DNA from: Persicaria tinctoria | Lineage: Eukaryota > Streptophyta > Magnoliopsida > Caryophyllales > Polygonaceae | Length of the DNA stretch: 64,000 bases | Direction of reading: 5' to 3' | NCBI GenBank assembly: GCA_037127255.1 | Contig: JBANSL010000020.1 | Span: forward strand, 64,677,598-64,741,597 | Part shown: piece after piece, positions 11,333 through 22,429 of the stretch | How positions within the stretch are numbered: position 1 is the first letter of the stretch | How the letters are laid out: each line of letters opens with the position of its first letter | Program-made: the position numbers and the translations under genes | Notes under the pieces: model-generated | Database searches by the model: none | What the model was told of the DNA's origin: nothing | Seen by the model: only the letters and a program-made list of their open reading frames with translations

Positions 11333-12757
11333 CTTCATTTGCTTCTCCAATTGGCAATTGCTTACCCCTCTTGGCCTTCACCTCCGCCGCTCTCAGGTGC
11401 TTTGTTAGATTCCCTTGAGCATTGTAGTACTGACCGATCAGCGATAAATTTGACATTGGGGTGGAGAGGCCGATGAGGAGAAAATGGCGAGGCTTCAAAA
11501 GTGGGATAAAGGTGGGGGTTAGCAAGTTAATTAAGGGTAAAATTGTTTAAAAATAATTGAAATGCTTCCAACAGTTCTCAACAGCTTTGAGGGAGGAGCT
11601 GTTCAAAATCACATTTCATTAGCTCTCAAACACTGATTATTTCCATCAGCTCCTCCAAAGTCTACTTTTTACCAAACAACAACTACTTTTTGGCATTACC
11701 AAACGGATCCTAAATTTCAAAAGGGGGAAGATATCTCATTAACGTTTAATCTATATTTCTCATAAGTATAGATCGGTGACGTTTTCATCTGCGAGCTTGG
11801 CTGACCTTCGAGTTTCAGATATGTCTAAACTCGAATTCTTATCTAATAAAAAAAACACCTTCAATTTTTTAATAATGGAGGGAAACATCATATTACTGCT
11901 CTAGTTTTTAGAAAAGAAAAGGCATAAAGTATTTTTCACCTTATATCTTTTCTAAGAAGGAGGAATATATAATAGGATGTTTTGCACTAATATACCAAAA
12001 AAATACCAATTTTGCAAAAATGTCAATGAGGTGTAAAAATTGCAAGGGAGTGTCAAAATGTGACTTTTGCAAATTTTCCTCACCCGGTAGCCGGTCACTT
12101 GGCCAAAAAAAAAACAAAAAGATTTGTGGGAGAGAGGGCAAATAGGATGGTGACAAGTGGCAAAACTTAAGTTTTAATTGTTTTAAACTAATTTTCAACC
12201 ATTTTTATTTATCAAAATAAAAAATTAAATTTATTTTTGAACTTAATTTAATTTTATCTATCTATAGACATCCACTTTATATATGTTTATGAAAAAAAAT
12301 ATTTCGAACTAAAGTTGTGTGTACATCGTATCTTGATCTCAATTTGGAGTATGACATGGATAACCATTTGGTTGGAAAAGATAACAATTTAACTAGCACG
12401 GAAATTCACACAACTGACAAGACAAACCAGAAAATCTGGGCAGAACCGACAATCGTTGCTCCGGAGATGAAAGGTAAAGCTGTCGACGTGGACATGGAGA
12501 AGGGGACAATTCTCATAGAGGAGAGCATGCCTTTTGGGTCCATCAGGAGCAAGATAATGGAGACAAGCAGGTACCTGTCTCGAGGATAGTTCCTTCGCCG
12601 GAAGCGTCGGAGGACATAAGCAAGCGTGTGGTGGTAAGGTGAAGAAATCGATGTCTAGTGGGATAACTCTTCTTTTGCGTAGTCGAATGTAGTATTTTGT
12701 TAGTTTGCTTCTAACTCACTGACACTTTGGGGTTTTGGTGGTTTTGAATGTACATAA
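11333..12757. other. Unassigned transposon-like sequence
   Basis: Includes a 90-codon + strand frame at 12317-12589 of unknown identity. Near 11560-11710 a segment ends ACCAAACGGATCC, resembling one end of a Tourist-type MITE, but no partner end was found. I see no recognisable gene. Confidence 0.3.
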
Positions 12758-12890
12758 CTGACCCTAGAAACAAACCTACATTACTCTCAAATGAAATCGT
12801 CCAGTGTAACATTAATGGTTTCAATCACAACATACTTCAACACATAGAAAGAAATTTACAACGATGTATAAGTATAACCCATTGCGATGT
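12758..12890 (+). repeat. Direct repeat, copy 1
   Basis: About 125 bases beginning ACCCTAGAAACAAACCTACA and ending TTACAACGATGTA recur at 13802-13930 with only a few substitutions. The copies lie 1.04 kb apart in the same orientation and flank a DUF1985 fragment. Confidence 0.85.
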
Positions 12891-13173
12891 ATGCTTACTA
12901 GCCAGTAAATACTATTATCTAGCCAGTGACAATGATGTCTTAGCCGATAAAAGAATAACACCTGACATATTTTATCTATATCAGAAACTTCCCAACCTAA
13001 GAATATCGGCCATTAAACCCAAATGAAATGCGTTATAACGCAACATTCACAACAATCATCCATAATGAATATAAAAAAGTGTCCACAACATAACTTATCA
13101 GTCATCAAATACAAGTCATCCAAAAGGTGGAAACGATTAAATGTTTAACAAGTAAACCAAACACTACGAAGTA

Positions 13174-13344
13174 CTAAAGTTCCCTTCCAAAGAAGCTTTG
13201 AATGTCATCTTTGTGATTCTCCTCCTCAAAGTCCTGATTTCTTCTAGCACATTTGAGGTTGGTGACGAGGCAAAATTCCTTGATGGAAAACCGGATGAGC
13301 CGCCCCTGGAGCTCGTACCATGTCTCACACCTCTGAAATACTTT
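13174..13344 (-). pseudogene. DUF1985 domain fragment
   Basis: The - strand frame reads ETWYELQGRLIRFSIKEFCL, then VTNLKC, which is the most conserved DUF1985 block and parallels EIWFKVGQHLFRFSLAEFCC at 7839-8779. Upstream and downstream parts of the domain are absent or frame-shifted. It lies between the two direct-repeat copies at 12758 and 13802. It is a relic with no intact product. Confidence 0.65.
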
Positions 13345-13801
13345 TTCAGAGGAAGGGCTAGTGTCGGCTGCACAAATATCACACGACACGACATGTTTAA
13401 CATCACCAAGACAAAAAGAAGGCCCTTAATCTGTCCGAGAAGTGATTACAGTTAATACCTTGTTGTTCGACGACGTCGCTACTTTTTTTCTTTTCAATTT
13501 TCTCATTGTCTACTTAATCTGTCATACAGGTGTTCAGATAATACCCATTTTAACAATAATCCTAGCCAGTGTATACATATGTCTAGCCAGTCAAAATAAT
13601 GTTTATGTCAAAACAGATAACATTACACAAATGACACAACTACACAAATGTTCACATATTCATATGTCCGACAAATACACATGTTCAAATAATCTCAAAA
13701 TGGTAACTGACACAAGTAAAGAATGAAACAAACATCATACATACACAACTACACGATAGTGTCAACAATAAAAAAAAAAAAACTTATGTAATACACATAT
13801 G

Positions 13802-13930
13802 ACAACCCTAGAAACAAACCTACATTACTCTCAAATGACATCGTCCATTGTAACATTAATGGTTTCAATCACAACATACTTCAACACATAGAAACAAACT
13901 TACAACGATGTACAAGTATAACCCATTATT
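13802..13930 (+). repeat. Direct repeat, copy 2
   Basis: Second copy of the 12758-12890 unit. The match ends soon after TACAAGTATAACCCATT. Confidence 0.85.
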
Positions 13931-14776
13931 AGCATTATATTTTGAAGGCAACTAGTCACTAAACACCCCCGATCTTGAAATCCAAAAAAAGTTTTCGATT
14001 TCCAAAATAATACCCACCCATTCCGTCTACCATTCACCTACCCCTTTACCACATCCAACATCATTCCATACCCATCTCAGCAGGACAAAAAAACACACAC
14101 GAAAAGACACAACATCACCATTGTTGCTGGTCAAACAAAAATCTGTGCCAGTAAAGAAAAAATATGTGCCAGTAAAGAAAAAATGCGTGACAGAAAAATG
14201 TATGACAGTAAAAAATCAGTGACGTTAACTATTTCCCCATTCCGAAATCCACCAATTAATCGAGATTTTCAGTTTGATTCACTCATGTTCATACCTTTAA
14301 TTTCAATGTCGTCTTCAGATCCCCGATGACTTCCAGGTCCATTTGAAAATCACAACTTCCTCAATTTCCCCAAACCTTCCAACTCCCACAAAGTTAGGGT
14401 TTCAAAAAAATTTCAATCCGATTTCTCCCTAACCTGGCTGACTATCTACAATAGGACAATCTACAAAATTTTCGAGTTCAATAGAGGGAGGATGAGTACT
14501 TACTTGCTTTCTGCGTGGGCGAGGGATCGCCTCCTGGGCTTCTCTCTCTGTTGGGTGGGCGGTTGAGGGTGGCGGTTCGAACGATGGTGGTTGGGTGGGC
14601 ACGAAGCGGGTGGGTTCTGGGCTCAGTGGGTGCGCCGGAGAGAGAGGGTTCGAACGCAGGTGGTTGGGTGGCCGGAGGTGGCTTGTAGAGGGCGGGAAAC
14701 GACCGGAGAGAAGGCGGGGCGGTGAGGGCTAAGTTCAACAGGAAGGGTAACCTGTGAAAGGAGGTGATGACCACCG
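13931..14776. other. Unassigned, left flank of the copia element
   Basis: Contains a short direct repeat GTGCCAGTAAAGAAAAAAT near 14145-14190 and a G-rich stretch from 14500 that gives a proline-rich open frame on the - strand. No gene was recognised. Confidence 0.3.
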
Positions 14777-15702
14777 TGAAGGTTCGATAATATAAAACAA
14801 TGTAATATAGAAATACTCTAGAAGGGGGGTTGAATAGAGTATGCCCGTTTTTCGCAGAAAGTCTCAAGACTTTTGGAGCTCGTATAAAACCCTTTGCGAT
14901 TAAACCTGAATCACAAAGTTAGACAATCGAACCAAGTGCGGAAATAAGGTAAAGCAATAGATAAAGGACACGAGTAATTGTTTACGAGGTTCAGCACGAA
15001 CTTGGCCTACGTCCCCGCCTAGGGTTCTTCCACAACCCTAGGATTCAAAAGGCTTTATTGATTAGCTTAGCTTAGGATCCTAATAGCTCACCGAGAAGCC
15101 TCTCTCCTATACAATTGCAATCTAGTCAACTCACGTTCCCTTGGAGTCCTAGACCAATCTAGAAGAGCCCCACCTCTCTCAGCTATCTAGTACAATCCTC
15201 TTACTCTCACAAATCAATAGCCTAGTGCAACTTCCCGAGTTACAAACTCTCGAGTAACACTATAAATGAATAAATCCTATAAGCTCACAGTGACTCTCAA
15301 AGGCTTTGAAATAAACAACAAACTCTTGAGCGCTAGCAGAGAGTACACTTTGGAAGACAGATCTTGCTTGAATGAATGAAAGCTCGTGTAGCACTTGTGT
15401 ATACTGTCTTCATCTTCCTTCTCTATTTATTGAGACAAATCGGCGCCGAGAATCTTCTCCAACGGCTATTCCTTATCATGGCTATCTTCAAGATTTTTTT
15501 CCTTTTCTTTTTTTTTTTCCGTCACAAACTCACGAAACACTGCAATCCGTTCGACCTTCAGAGAAGAATAAAACCCTAACATACGGAAATCAATTCTACT
15601 TATTCAGCCATTGCAATCGTCCCTTGAACATCAAGAATTTTGATATGCAATATCAATGTCTAACTATATTCTTTTGTTTTTTGCACAAGGCCTCAAAATA
15701 TG
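14777..15702 (-). repeat. 3' LTR of the copia element (left copy)
   Basis: Read on the + strand it starts TGAAGGTTCGATA and matches the right copy to ...GGCCTCAAAATATG. A TG...CA LTR would end at 15695 (GGCCTCA); the shared AAATATG (15696-15702) leaves the exact border open. Relative to the right LTR it has GCG for GTG in the CCCTTTG-GATT segment and one extra T in a T run near 15515. Confidence 0.9.
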
Positions 15703-16389
15703 ACGGAACAGCCCTGTCGGGTGCCCATGTGCTAATTAACTAGTTAGTTAATCTTTAGGGATCCACTTCAAGATAATTAAACCAAATTTACGCTTTGATT
15801 AGAGGAAAAATTAATCCTCAAAATAGATGTTAGAGACTAAGCAAATTAGGAAATTAATAATTTGAATATTGCAACCATCCAATAGTATCTTGTGATTACA
15901 AGATATATTATTTTACCCTTATTTATTTTTTAAGCTCAAATTCAAATTTAGACTCAACTTGTTTATAAGCGAAATGAATATGAGTTAATAATACCCGTTC
16001 GACTTGAATAAATCAAAGTTCAATATCCTCGACATAAATCAACCAGAAAAGAATATTGAAAAACTTGAAAAAAGGACATGTTTGGAGGATACAAACTTCA
16101 CAGGCAACTCTAATCTAGTGGACATAGATAATCCCATCCTTTTACATAACATCCTCGGCGGCCTTCGAAATCGAGCTGAAAAGCAGCCGAGAGTTACCTT
16201 CAAGAAAACCATACGGTAATCCACTAGCTCCCAAGCTCGTTGAATCTCTTTCGACTGAAAAAAAAAGATATTAACCAAAAATATATGATCCAATAAATGT
16301 AATCCACCATTTAGTTCACACACCTTGACATAGTTCTCAAGGGTCTTGACACTAAGTAGAATTTATCTTTCGTAAAGGGAATGCTCCCT
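15703..16389 (-). other. Copia 3' spacer between RNase H and LTR
   Basis: Non-coding in any recognisable sense, although one 94-codon - strand frame is open (16039-16323). No polypurine tract is visible next to the LTR, where one would be required for replication. Confidence 0.5.
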
Positions 16390-17529
16390 CTACGAAAGTG
16401 CATCCTTGTTAAGCATCCCAATCTCTCGTCTTATGAAGGTGAACCTGTCCTCTGCCAAAGGCTTAGTAAAAATGTCAGCCCATTGATAATCAGTTGAAAT
16501 AAAAAAAATGGACACATCACCTTTTTCAACATGGTCTCTAATGAAATGATGCCTTACATCAATATATTTGGTCCTTGAATGCTGAACATGATTCTTAGTG
16601 ATGAAGATGGCACTTGTATTGTCTCACTTAATTGGAATACCTTTGAGGTTGATGCCAAGATCTCGCATTTGTTGAGCTATCCAAAGGATTTGGGAGCAAC
16701 AGGCTCCAACTGCAATGTATTCGGCTTCTGCAGTGGATAGAGCAAATAAGTTTTGCTTCTTTGAGTGCCAACTGATCAAAGATGCTCCCAAGAATTGGCA
16801 ACATCCTGATGTGCTCTTCCTATCCACCTTATAGCCTACAAAATCTGCATCAGAATATCCAATTAATGTGAAATCCTTTTGCTTTAGGTACCATAGTCCA
16901 AGCTCCTTAGTGCCATTGAGATATCGAAAGATCCTCTTCACAGCCACGAGGTGAGATTCTATAGGATCAGCTTGAAACCTAGCACACATGTAAACACTAA
17001 ACATGATGTCAGGTCTACTAGCCGTGAGATATAATAAAGATCCTCTTCATTCCTCGATACGCCTTTTGATTGACACTTATTCCAGTCTTGTCTTGATTTA
17101 GAGACAATGTTGAGCTCATGGGAGTCTTGGCTGCTTTGGATTGATCCATCTTGAACTTCTTTAAGAGATCCTTAGTGTACTTGCTTTGGTTGACAAAGAT
17201 CCCTTTCTTGGATTGATGAACTTGTAATCCCAAAAAGAAGTTGAGTTCTCCCATCAAGCTCATCTCAAATTCACTACACATGATGTCAGAAAATTCCTTG
17301 CACAAAGATGTGTTAGTAGCACCAAATAATATATCATCAACATAAATTTGAATAACCAAAATGTCCTTTCCTTTGGTTTTGATAAAAAAGAGTCTTGTCG
17401 ATCAACCCCCTTTTAAAATCATTTTCTAAAAGATATTTTGACAAGTGCTCATATCAAGCTCTTGGGGCTTGTTTCAAACCATAAAGCGCTTTGTCAAGTT
17501 TATAAACATTACTGGGAAATTCTGAACTT
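16390..17529 (-). pseudogene. Copia reverse transcriptase C-terminus and RNase H, broken
   Basis: The RT active-site block IQIYVDDILFGATNTSL lies near 17290-17350, and EFEMSLMGELNFFLGLQVH follows. RNase H motifs are GYSDADFVG and LSTAEAEYIAVGA (16690-16860). The protein ends near 16390 after ADIFTKPLAEDRF. Lesions seen are an in-frame TGA at 17454-17456, a frameshift in a T run near 17385, a frameshift near 17040 after AYRGM, and TGA at 16624-16626. It cannot make a functional RT-RNase H. Confidence 0.9.
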
Positions 17530-19650
17530 TCAAAACCTGGGGGGTTGAGCCACATATACTTCTTCCTCTAAGAAGCCATTGAGAAAAGCACACTTGACAT
17601 CCATTTGATATAACTTTATGCTCATAAAAGATGCAAATGCTAATAGAATGCAAATAGCTTCAAGCCTGGCTACGGGAGAAAAGGTCTCCTCGTAGTCAAT
17701 ACCTTCCTCTTGATTGTAGCCTTGAGCAACAAGCCTTGCCTTGTTCCTCACAATCTTACCATTCTCATCTAGCTTGTTTCGAAATACCCATCGTGTGCCA
17801 ATGACTGATTGATGCTTTGGCCCAGGCTTCAAGGTCCATACTTTGTTCCTTTGAAATTCGTTAAGCTCACTTTGCATAGCAATGATCCAGTCTGGCTCCT
17901 GAAGTGCCTCATCTACCTTCTTTGGCTCAATAAGAGAAACAAACACGTGAAAAGCACAAAGATCTTTAAGTTTAGAACGAGTTTGAACACTAGAAGTAGG
18001 GTCAGAAATGATATCCTTTAATGAGTGTGATGAGGAGTATTTGAATTTCCTTTTGCTAGTCTCAGCTCCTTGATTCGTCACACTAGTAGGATTGACTTGT
18101 AGTACATCTGACTCCGTGGTCCTGTTAGGTTCAGTTACAACAGTTTCTGACGTCTCAACACTGTTGGATTGGACACCAAGGGCTTTGGACGAATCTTCAA
18201 CACCTTGGGCCAATTCTTCAGTGTTAAGAATCGGTTCCTGCATGTTCCTCTTCTCTGTGTTCTTAATAGCAGCATCATCACCTTCCTCGTTCTCTTCATG
18301 GATGTTAAGATCTATATCTGCAACACTTTCACTCAAAGCACCGCCATTGCATTCATAAAAAATAACATGTATACTTTCTTCAACTACCTGGGTCCTTTTA
18401 TTGAAGATTCTATAAGCTTTGCTACTTGTGGAGTAGCCAAGAAATATACCTTCATCACTACGCGCATCAAATTTTCCAAGGTTATCTTTTTCATTGTTAT
18501 GAACAAAACAAGTACAACCAAAGGGTTTAAAATAAGATATAAGTGGTTTGCGGCATTTGAAAAGTTCATAAGGAGTTTTCTTTAAGATGGAACGAATAAG
18601 ACAACGATTCAAAATGTAGTTAGCTGTGTTAACAGCTTCAGCCCAATAGGTTTTAGGTAATGCATTTTCTAAAAGCATAGTCCTGGCCATATCCTCTAAG
18701 GTGCGGTTCTTGCGTTCCACAACCCCGTTTTGTTGAGGTGTCCTAGGAGAAGAAAAGTTATGGGAGATGCCATATTTAGCACAAAATAAATCAAACTGAA
18801 GTTGATCAAACTCCCTACCATGATCACTCCGAATTGACACTATGGGCTCGTTTCTTAAAGTTTGCAACTCCTTACAAAGTTTTGAAAACTCAAATAAGGC
18901 CTCTGATTTTTCTTTTAAGAATGCAACCCAAGTATATCTAGAAAAATCATCAACAACAACTAGCATGTACTTTTTACCATTGGGAGATTTGACTCGCATA
19001 TGACCACATAAATCCATATGTAAAAGTTCAAGGGGTCTAGAAGAACTTACAACCTTTTTGGGTTTGAAAGAACTACGTGTTTGTTTACCTCGTGTGCATG
19101 CATTGCACATATCAATACCTTTGAAGTCCATTTCAGGTAGCCCTCTTACAAGCCCTTTGGACACAAGCTTCTGTAGTGTATGTGGACTCACATGACCGAG
19201 TCTCCTGTGCCAGAGCTTTGGATCGTCCGTCAAAGCCTTTAGACAGGTTAAGCTTCCTTGTGCCACTTGATCAGCATTTACGGCGTATATGTTGTTGTAA
19301 CGATATGCAGTCAATATAACTTCACCTGTATCTTCTCTGCACACTATACATCTTTTCTTGTTAAATCTGACATTGTTACCACTATCACATAATTGAGAGA
19401 CACTAAGCAATTTATACTTCAAACAATTAACAAGATAGACATCTTTAATACTATGGCTGGAATCGCTTCCAACACTACCAATACCAACGATGTTGCATTT
19501 TCCTTTGTCACGAAGAGTGATTGTTCCCGTGGATTGCTCCTTTAGATCATGAAAGAGAGAACTCTTCCCACTCATATGCCTCGAGCATCCACTATCAATA
19601 ATCCATTTGTGTTCTTTCACCTTGGTGATCTCCTGCAAGACAAACATCAA
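17530..19650 (-). pseudogene. Copia protease, integrase and N-terminal RT, 706-codon open frame
   Basis: In order: the protease motif [13 protein letters not shown]; the GAG-pre-integrase zinc site [10 protein letters not shown]...CNAC; the integrase core with MDLCGHM (first Asp), RSDHGREFD (second Asp) and [13 protein letters not shown] (Glu); then the linker and RT start [17 protein letters not shown]. The frame ends at 17530 because of a one-base shift in a run of six C after the VYVAQPP block. At its start it is out of frame with gag by one base near 19650. The catalytic residues within this frame are intact. Confidence 0.93.
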
Positions 19651-20570
19651 CCTTTGTGGCTAGACCAATAAGCAAATTTGGATCCATTGTTGGGGTAAAC
19701 CATATTTGTTAAGATAGTGCCTTTTGGAACCCAAACTTGTGTTATCCGTTCTTTTCTCAAATGAACAGGAAATGTATTGCGAATAATATATGGATCCTTT
19801 CTTCTATAGGGGTAGGTCTCTTTTACATGTCCCTTTCTAGCACAATGGTGACATATAGGAGAGGTTCTGCTTCCTTTTGCCTTTACAAAAGTGGTAATGT
19901 GTTGCTTCTTTAAAAACTTTGGATTGTAACCAATACCACTTTTGTTTAGAGAGCTTTGTTGCTCACCCAACATCCTATCGAGAGTACCTTTGGATTTGGT
20001 AAAACTTATGAGGGTTGTCTGTTGGTCTTGAATCTTATTATTCAGGGAGATCTTCTCGTTCTCTAAGTCATGATGCTCATTTCTTAGAGAGGAGAGATCT
20101 TGCTTGAGTTCAGATTTCTCCGAGTCAAGCGTCTTGACTTTAATGTCAAGACCTAAATAAGAAGCTTCAAGACTTTTGACCCTCATAGACAGATCCTCAA
20201 TAGTTCTTTCCTGGTCCACAGTTCTCTTAATAAGAGTGTTAGTTTGGGCAATAAGCTTCTCTTCATTGGCAATCATATTTGAAAGTAATTTCGATAATAC
20301 CTCTTTTGGACTTGCCATAAGTTCTCTTACAGTAGCTTTAAGCTTTTCACCATGGGATTCATCTTCTGAGGCCATAAGACAAATATTGGCCTTCTCATCA
20401 TCGGAGTCAGAGTCGGAATCACTCCAAGTTGCCACCATGGCTTTCTTCTTCCATTTGTCACCTTTCTTGGACTGGCTCTTTGTCTTTTGAGGGCAGTCCT
20501 TCACAAGATGATCTGTTTCACCACATTCAAAACAAGACAAAGGTTTAGTCTTCTTTTCATACTTGTTGTA
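19647..20570 (-). pseudogene. Copia gag C-terminal part, zinc knuckles and coiled coil
   Basis: This frame directly continues gag after the stop at 20571. It has an intact CCHC knuckle (CFECGETDHLVKDC) followed by a long heptad-rich coiled coil (about residues 75-190). A second knuckle has lost its last cysteine: CHHCARKGHVKETYPY has Tyr where Cys is expected. The frame closes with TGA at 19647-19649, one base out of phase with the protease frame. Confidence 0.88.
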
Positions 20571-21446
20571 TTAAGGCTTACCTCGAAATTTTGAAGACTC
20601 TGATCCATCCTTGTTGTTGAATTGCTTCTTCATTTTGAGAATTCGAGCAAGGCCTCTTGTGATAAGAGAAAAAGGATCATTCTCATCGTCATCCTCATCT
20701 TCGGAATCAGATCCATCTTTAGGCTCATCCTTCTTAGACTTGAGTGCCAAGTTCTTAGTGCTAGCTGGAAGTTCTCCATCGTCTTCATTAAGGATCATCT
20801 CATGCGTGATCAGCTTCCCAAGAAGGTCATCAAGGGGTAGAGTGGTGAGGTCCTGTGCTTCCTCTATAGCTGTTACTTTCGGACCCCATTTCTCTTTTGG
20901 GAGGCACCTCAGTATCTTCCTTACTTTCTCAACATTGGTAAAGCTCTTGCCGAGAGAGTCAAGGTTGTTGATGATTTCTGTGAATCGTGTGAACATGGCC
21001 TTGATTGACTCAGCAGACTTCATCTTGAAGAGCTCATACTTTGGAAGGAAGATGCTGATCTTGGTGTCTTTCACTTGGCTCGTTCCTTCATAGGTGACGA
21101 CCAGTTTGTCCCAAATCTCTTTAGCTGACCTACAAGATGAAATACGGTTAAACTCATCGGTGCTAAGACCAAAATAAAGTAAGTTAATCGCCCTGTAGTT
21201 TTTGGATACGATTTCAAGACCTGCTTGGTTGTATTCAGACTCCTTCTTTGCAACTTTGGTATCATTTGGTCCATCTTTCTCTGGAATCTTTGGACCATTC
21301 TCTATAATGTTCCAAAGCTCTAGATCTTGGTCTATGATGAACATCTTCATCAAAGATCTCCAGTGGACAAAGTCGTTTCCTACAAAGAGTGGCGGTCTGC
21401 TTGTGGACCTTCCCTGTGCAAATCCTCCGCTTGCTTCACCAGACAT
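20571..21446 (-). pseudogene. Copia gag N-terminal part (UBN2-type), 291 codons
   Basis: Starts at ATG 21446 (MSGEASGGFAQGRSTSRPPL). It contains the copia gag pattern NDFVHWRSLMKMFI, SAKEIWDKLVVTYEGTSQVK and MKSAESIKAMFTRFTEIINN, followed by an acidic Ser/Asp/Glu-rich region near 20690-20740. It terminates with TAA at 20571-20573, just before the zinc-knuckle part that should be in the same protein, so this stop is a nonsense lesion rather than the natural end. Confidence 0.9.
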
Positions 21447-21490
21447 GATCGAAAACTCACAAGATTGTTAGATCAAAAACAGTGAGTAAA

Positions 21491-21502
21491 GCTCTGATAC
21501 CA
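21491..21502 (-). other. Primer-binding site for initiator tRNA-Met
   Basis: The - strand reads TGGTATCAGAGC two bases inside the 5' LTR. This is the standard plant retrotransposon primer-binding site complementary to the 3' end of initiator tRNA-Met. It fixes the element's orientation as - strand. Confidence 0.92.
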
Positions 21503-21504
21503 AT

Positions 21505-22429
21505 TGAAGGTTCGATAATATAAAACAATGTAATATAGAAATACTCTAGAAGGGGGGTTGAATAGAGTATGCCCGTTTTTCGCAGAAAGTCTCAAGACTT
21601 TTGGAGCTCGTATAAAACCCTTTGTGATTAAACCTGAATCACAAAGTTAGACAATCGAACCAAGTGCGGAAATAAGGTAAAGCAATAGATAAAGGACACG
21701 AGTAATTGTTTACGAGGTTCAGCACGAACTTGGCCTACGTCCCCGCCTAGGGTTCTTCCACAACCCTAGGATTCAAAAGGCTTTATTGATTAGCTTAGCT
21801 TAGGATCCTAATAGCTCACCGAGAAGCCTCTCTCCTATACAATTGCAATCTAGTCAACTCACGTTCCCTTGGAGTCCTAGACCAATCTAGAAGAGCCCCA
21901 CCTCTCTCAGCTATCTAGTACAATCCTCTTACTCTCACAAATCAATAGCCTAGTGCAACTTCCCGAGTTACAAACTCTCGAGTAACACTATAAATGAATA
22001 AATCCTATAAGCTCACAGTGACTCTCAAAGGCTTTGAAATAAACAACAAACTCTTGAGCGCTAGCAGAGAGTACACTTTGGAAGACAGATCTTGCTTGAA
22101 TGAATGAAAGCTCGTGTAGCACTTGTGTATACTGTCTTCATCTTCCTTCTCTATTTATTGAGACAAATCGGCGCCGAGAATCTTCTCCAACGGCTATTCC
22201 TTATCATGGCTATCTTCAAGATTTTTTTCCTTTTCTTTTTTTTTTCCGTCACAAACTCACGAAACACTGCAATCCGTTCGACCTTCAGAGAAGAATAAAA
22301 CCCTAACATACGGAAATCAATTCTACTTATTCAGCCATTGCAATCGTCCCTTGAACATCAAGAATTTTGATATGCAATATCAATGTCTAACTATATTCTT
22401 TTGTTTTTTGCACAAGGCCTCAAAATATG
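21505..22429 (-). repeat. 5' LTR of the copia element (right copy)
   Basis: About 925 bp, matching the left copy except for one substitution and one base in a homopolymer. The TG...CA form would end at 22422. It carries the TTTACGAGGTTCAGCACGAA block. Confidence 0.92.

Larger units (their letters stand above)
14777..22429 (-). mobile_element. Ty1/copia LTR retrotransposon, 7.65 kb, coding-defective
   Basis: Two direct LTRs of about 925 bp flank gag, protease, integrase, reverse transcriptase and RNase H on the - strand. That is the Ty1/copia order, integrase before RT. A primer-binding site adjoins the right-hand (5') LTR. The LTRs differ by one substitution and one base in a T run, indicating recent insertion. 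The coding region nevertheless has at least six stops or frameshifts, so the copy is dead and was probably mobilised in trans. No matching 5-bp target duplication was found (left flank CACCG, right flank AAATA or TACTA), nor a clear polypurine tract beside the left LTR. Confidence 0.93.

Noticed and set aside
14478..14867. 129-codon proline-rich - strand frame
   Set aside because: Crosses the copia LTR border and is driven by a G-rich tract; not a gene.
15372..15743. 123-codon + strand frame, repeated at 22100-22306
   Set aside because: Lies inside both LTR copies on the strand opposite to the element; its duplication is due to the LTRs, not to paralogous genes.
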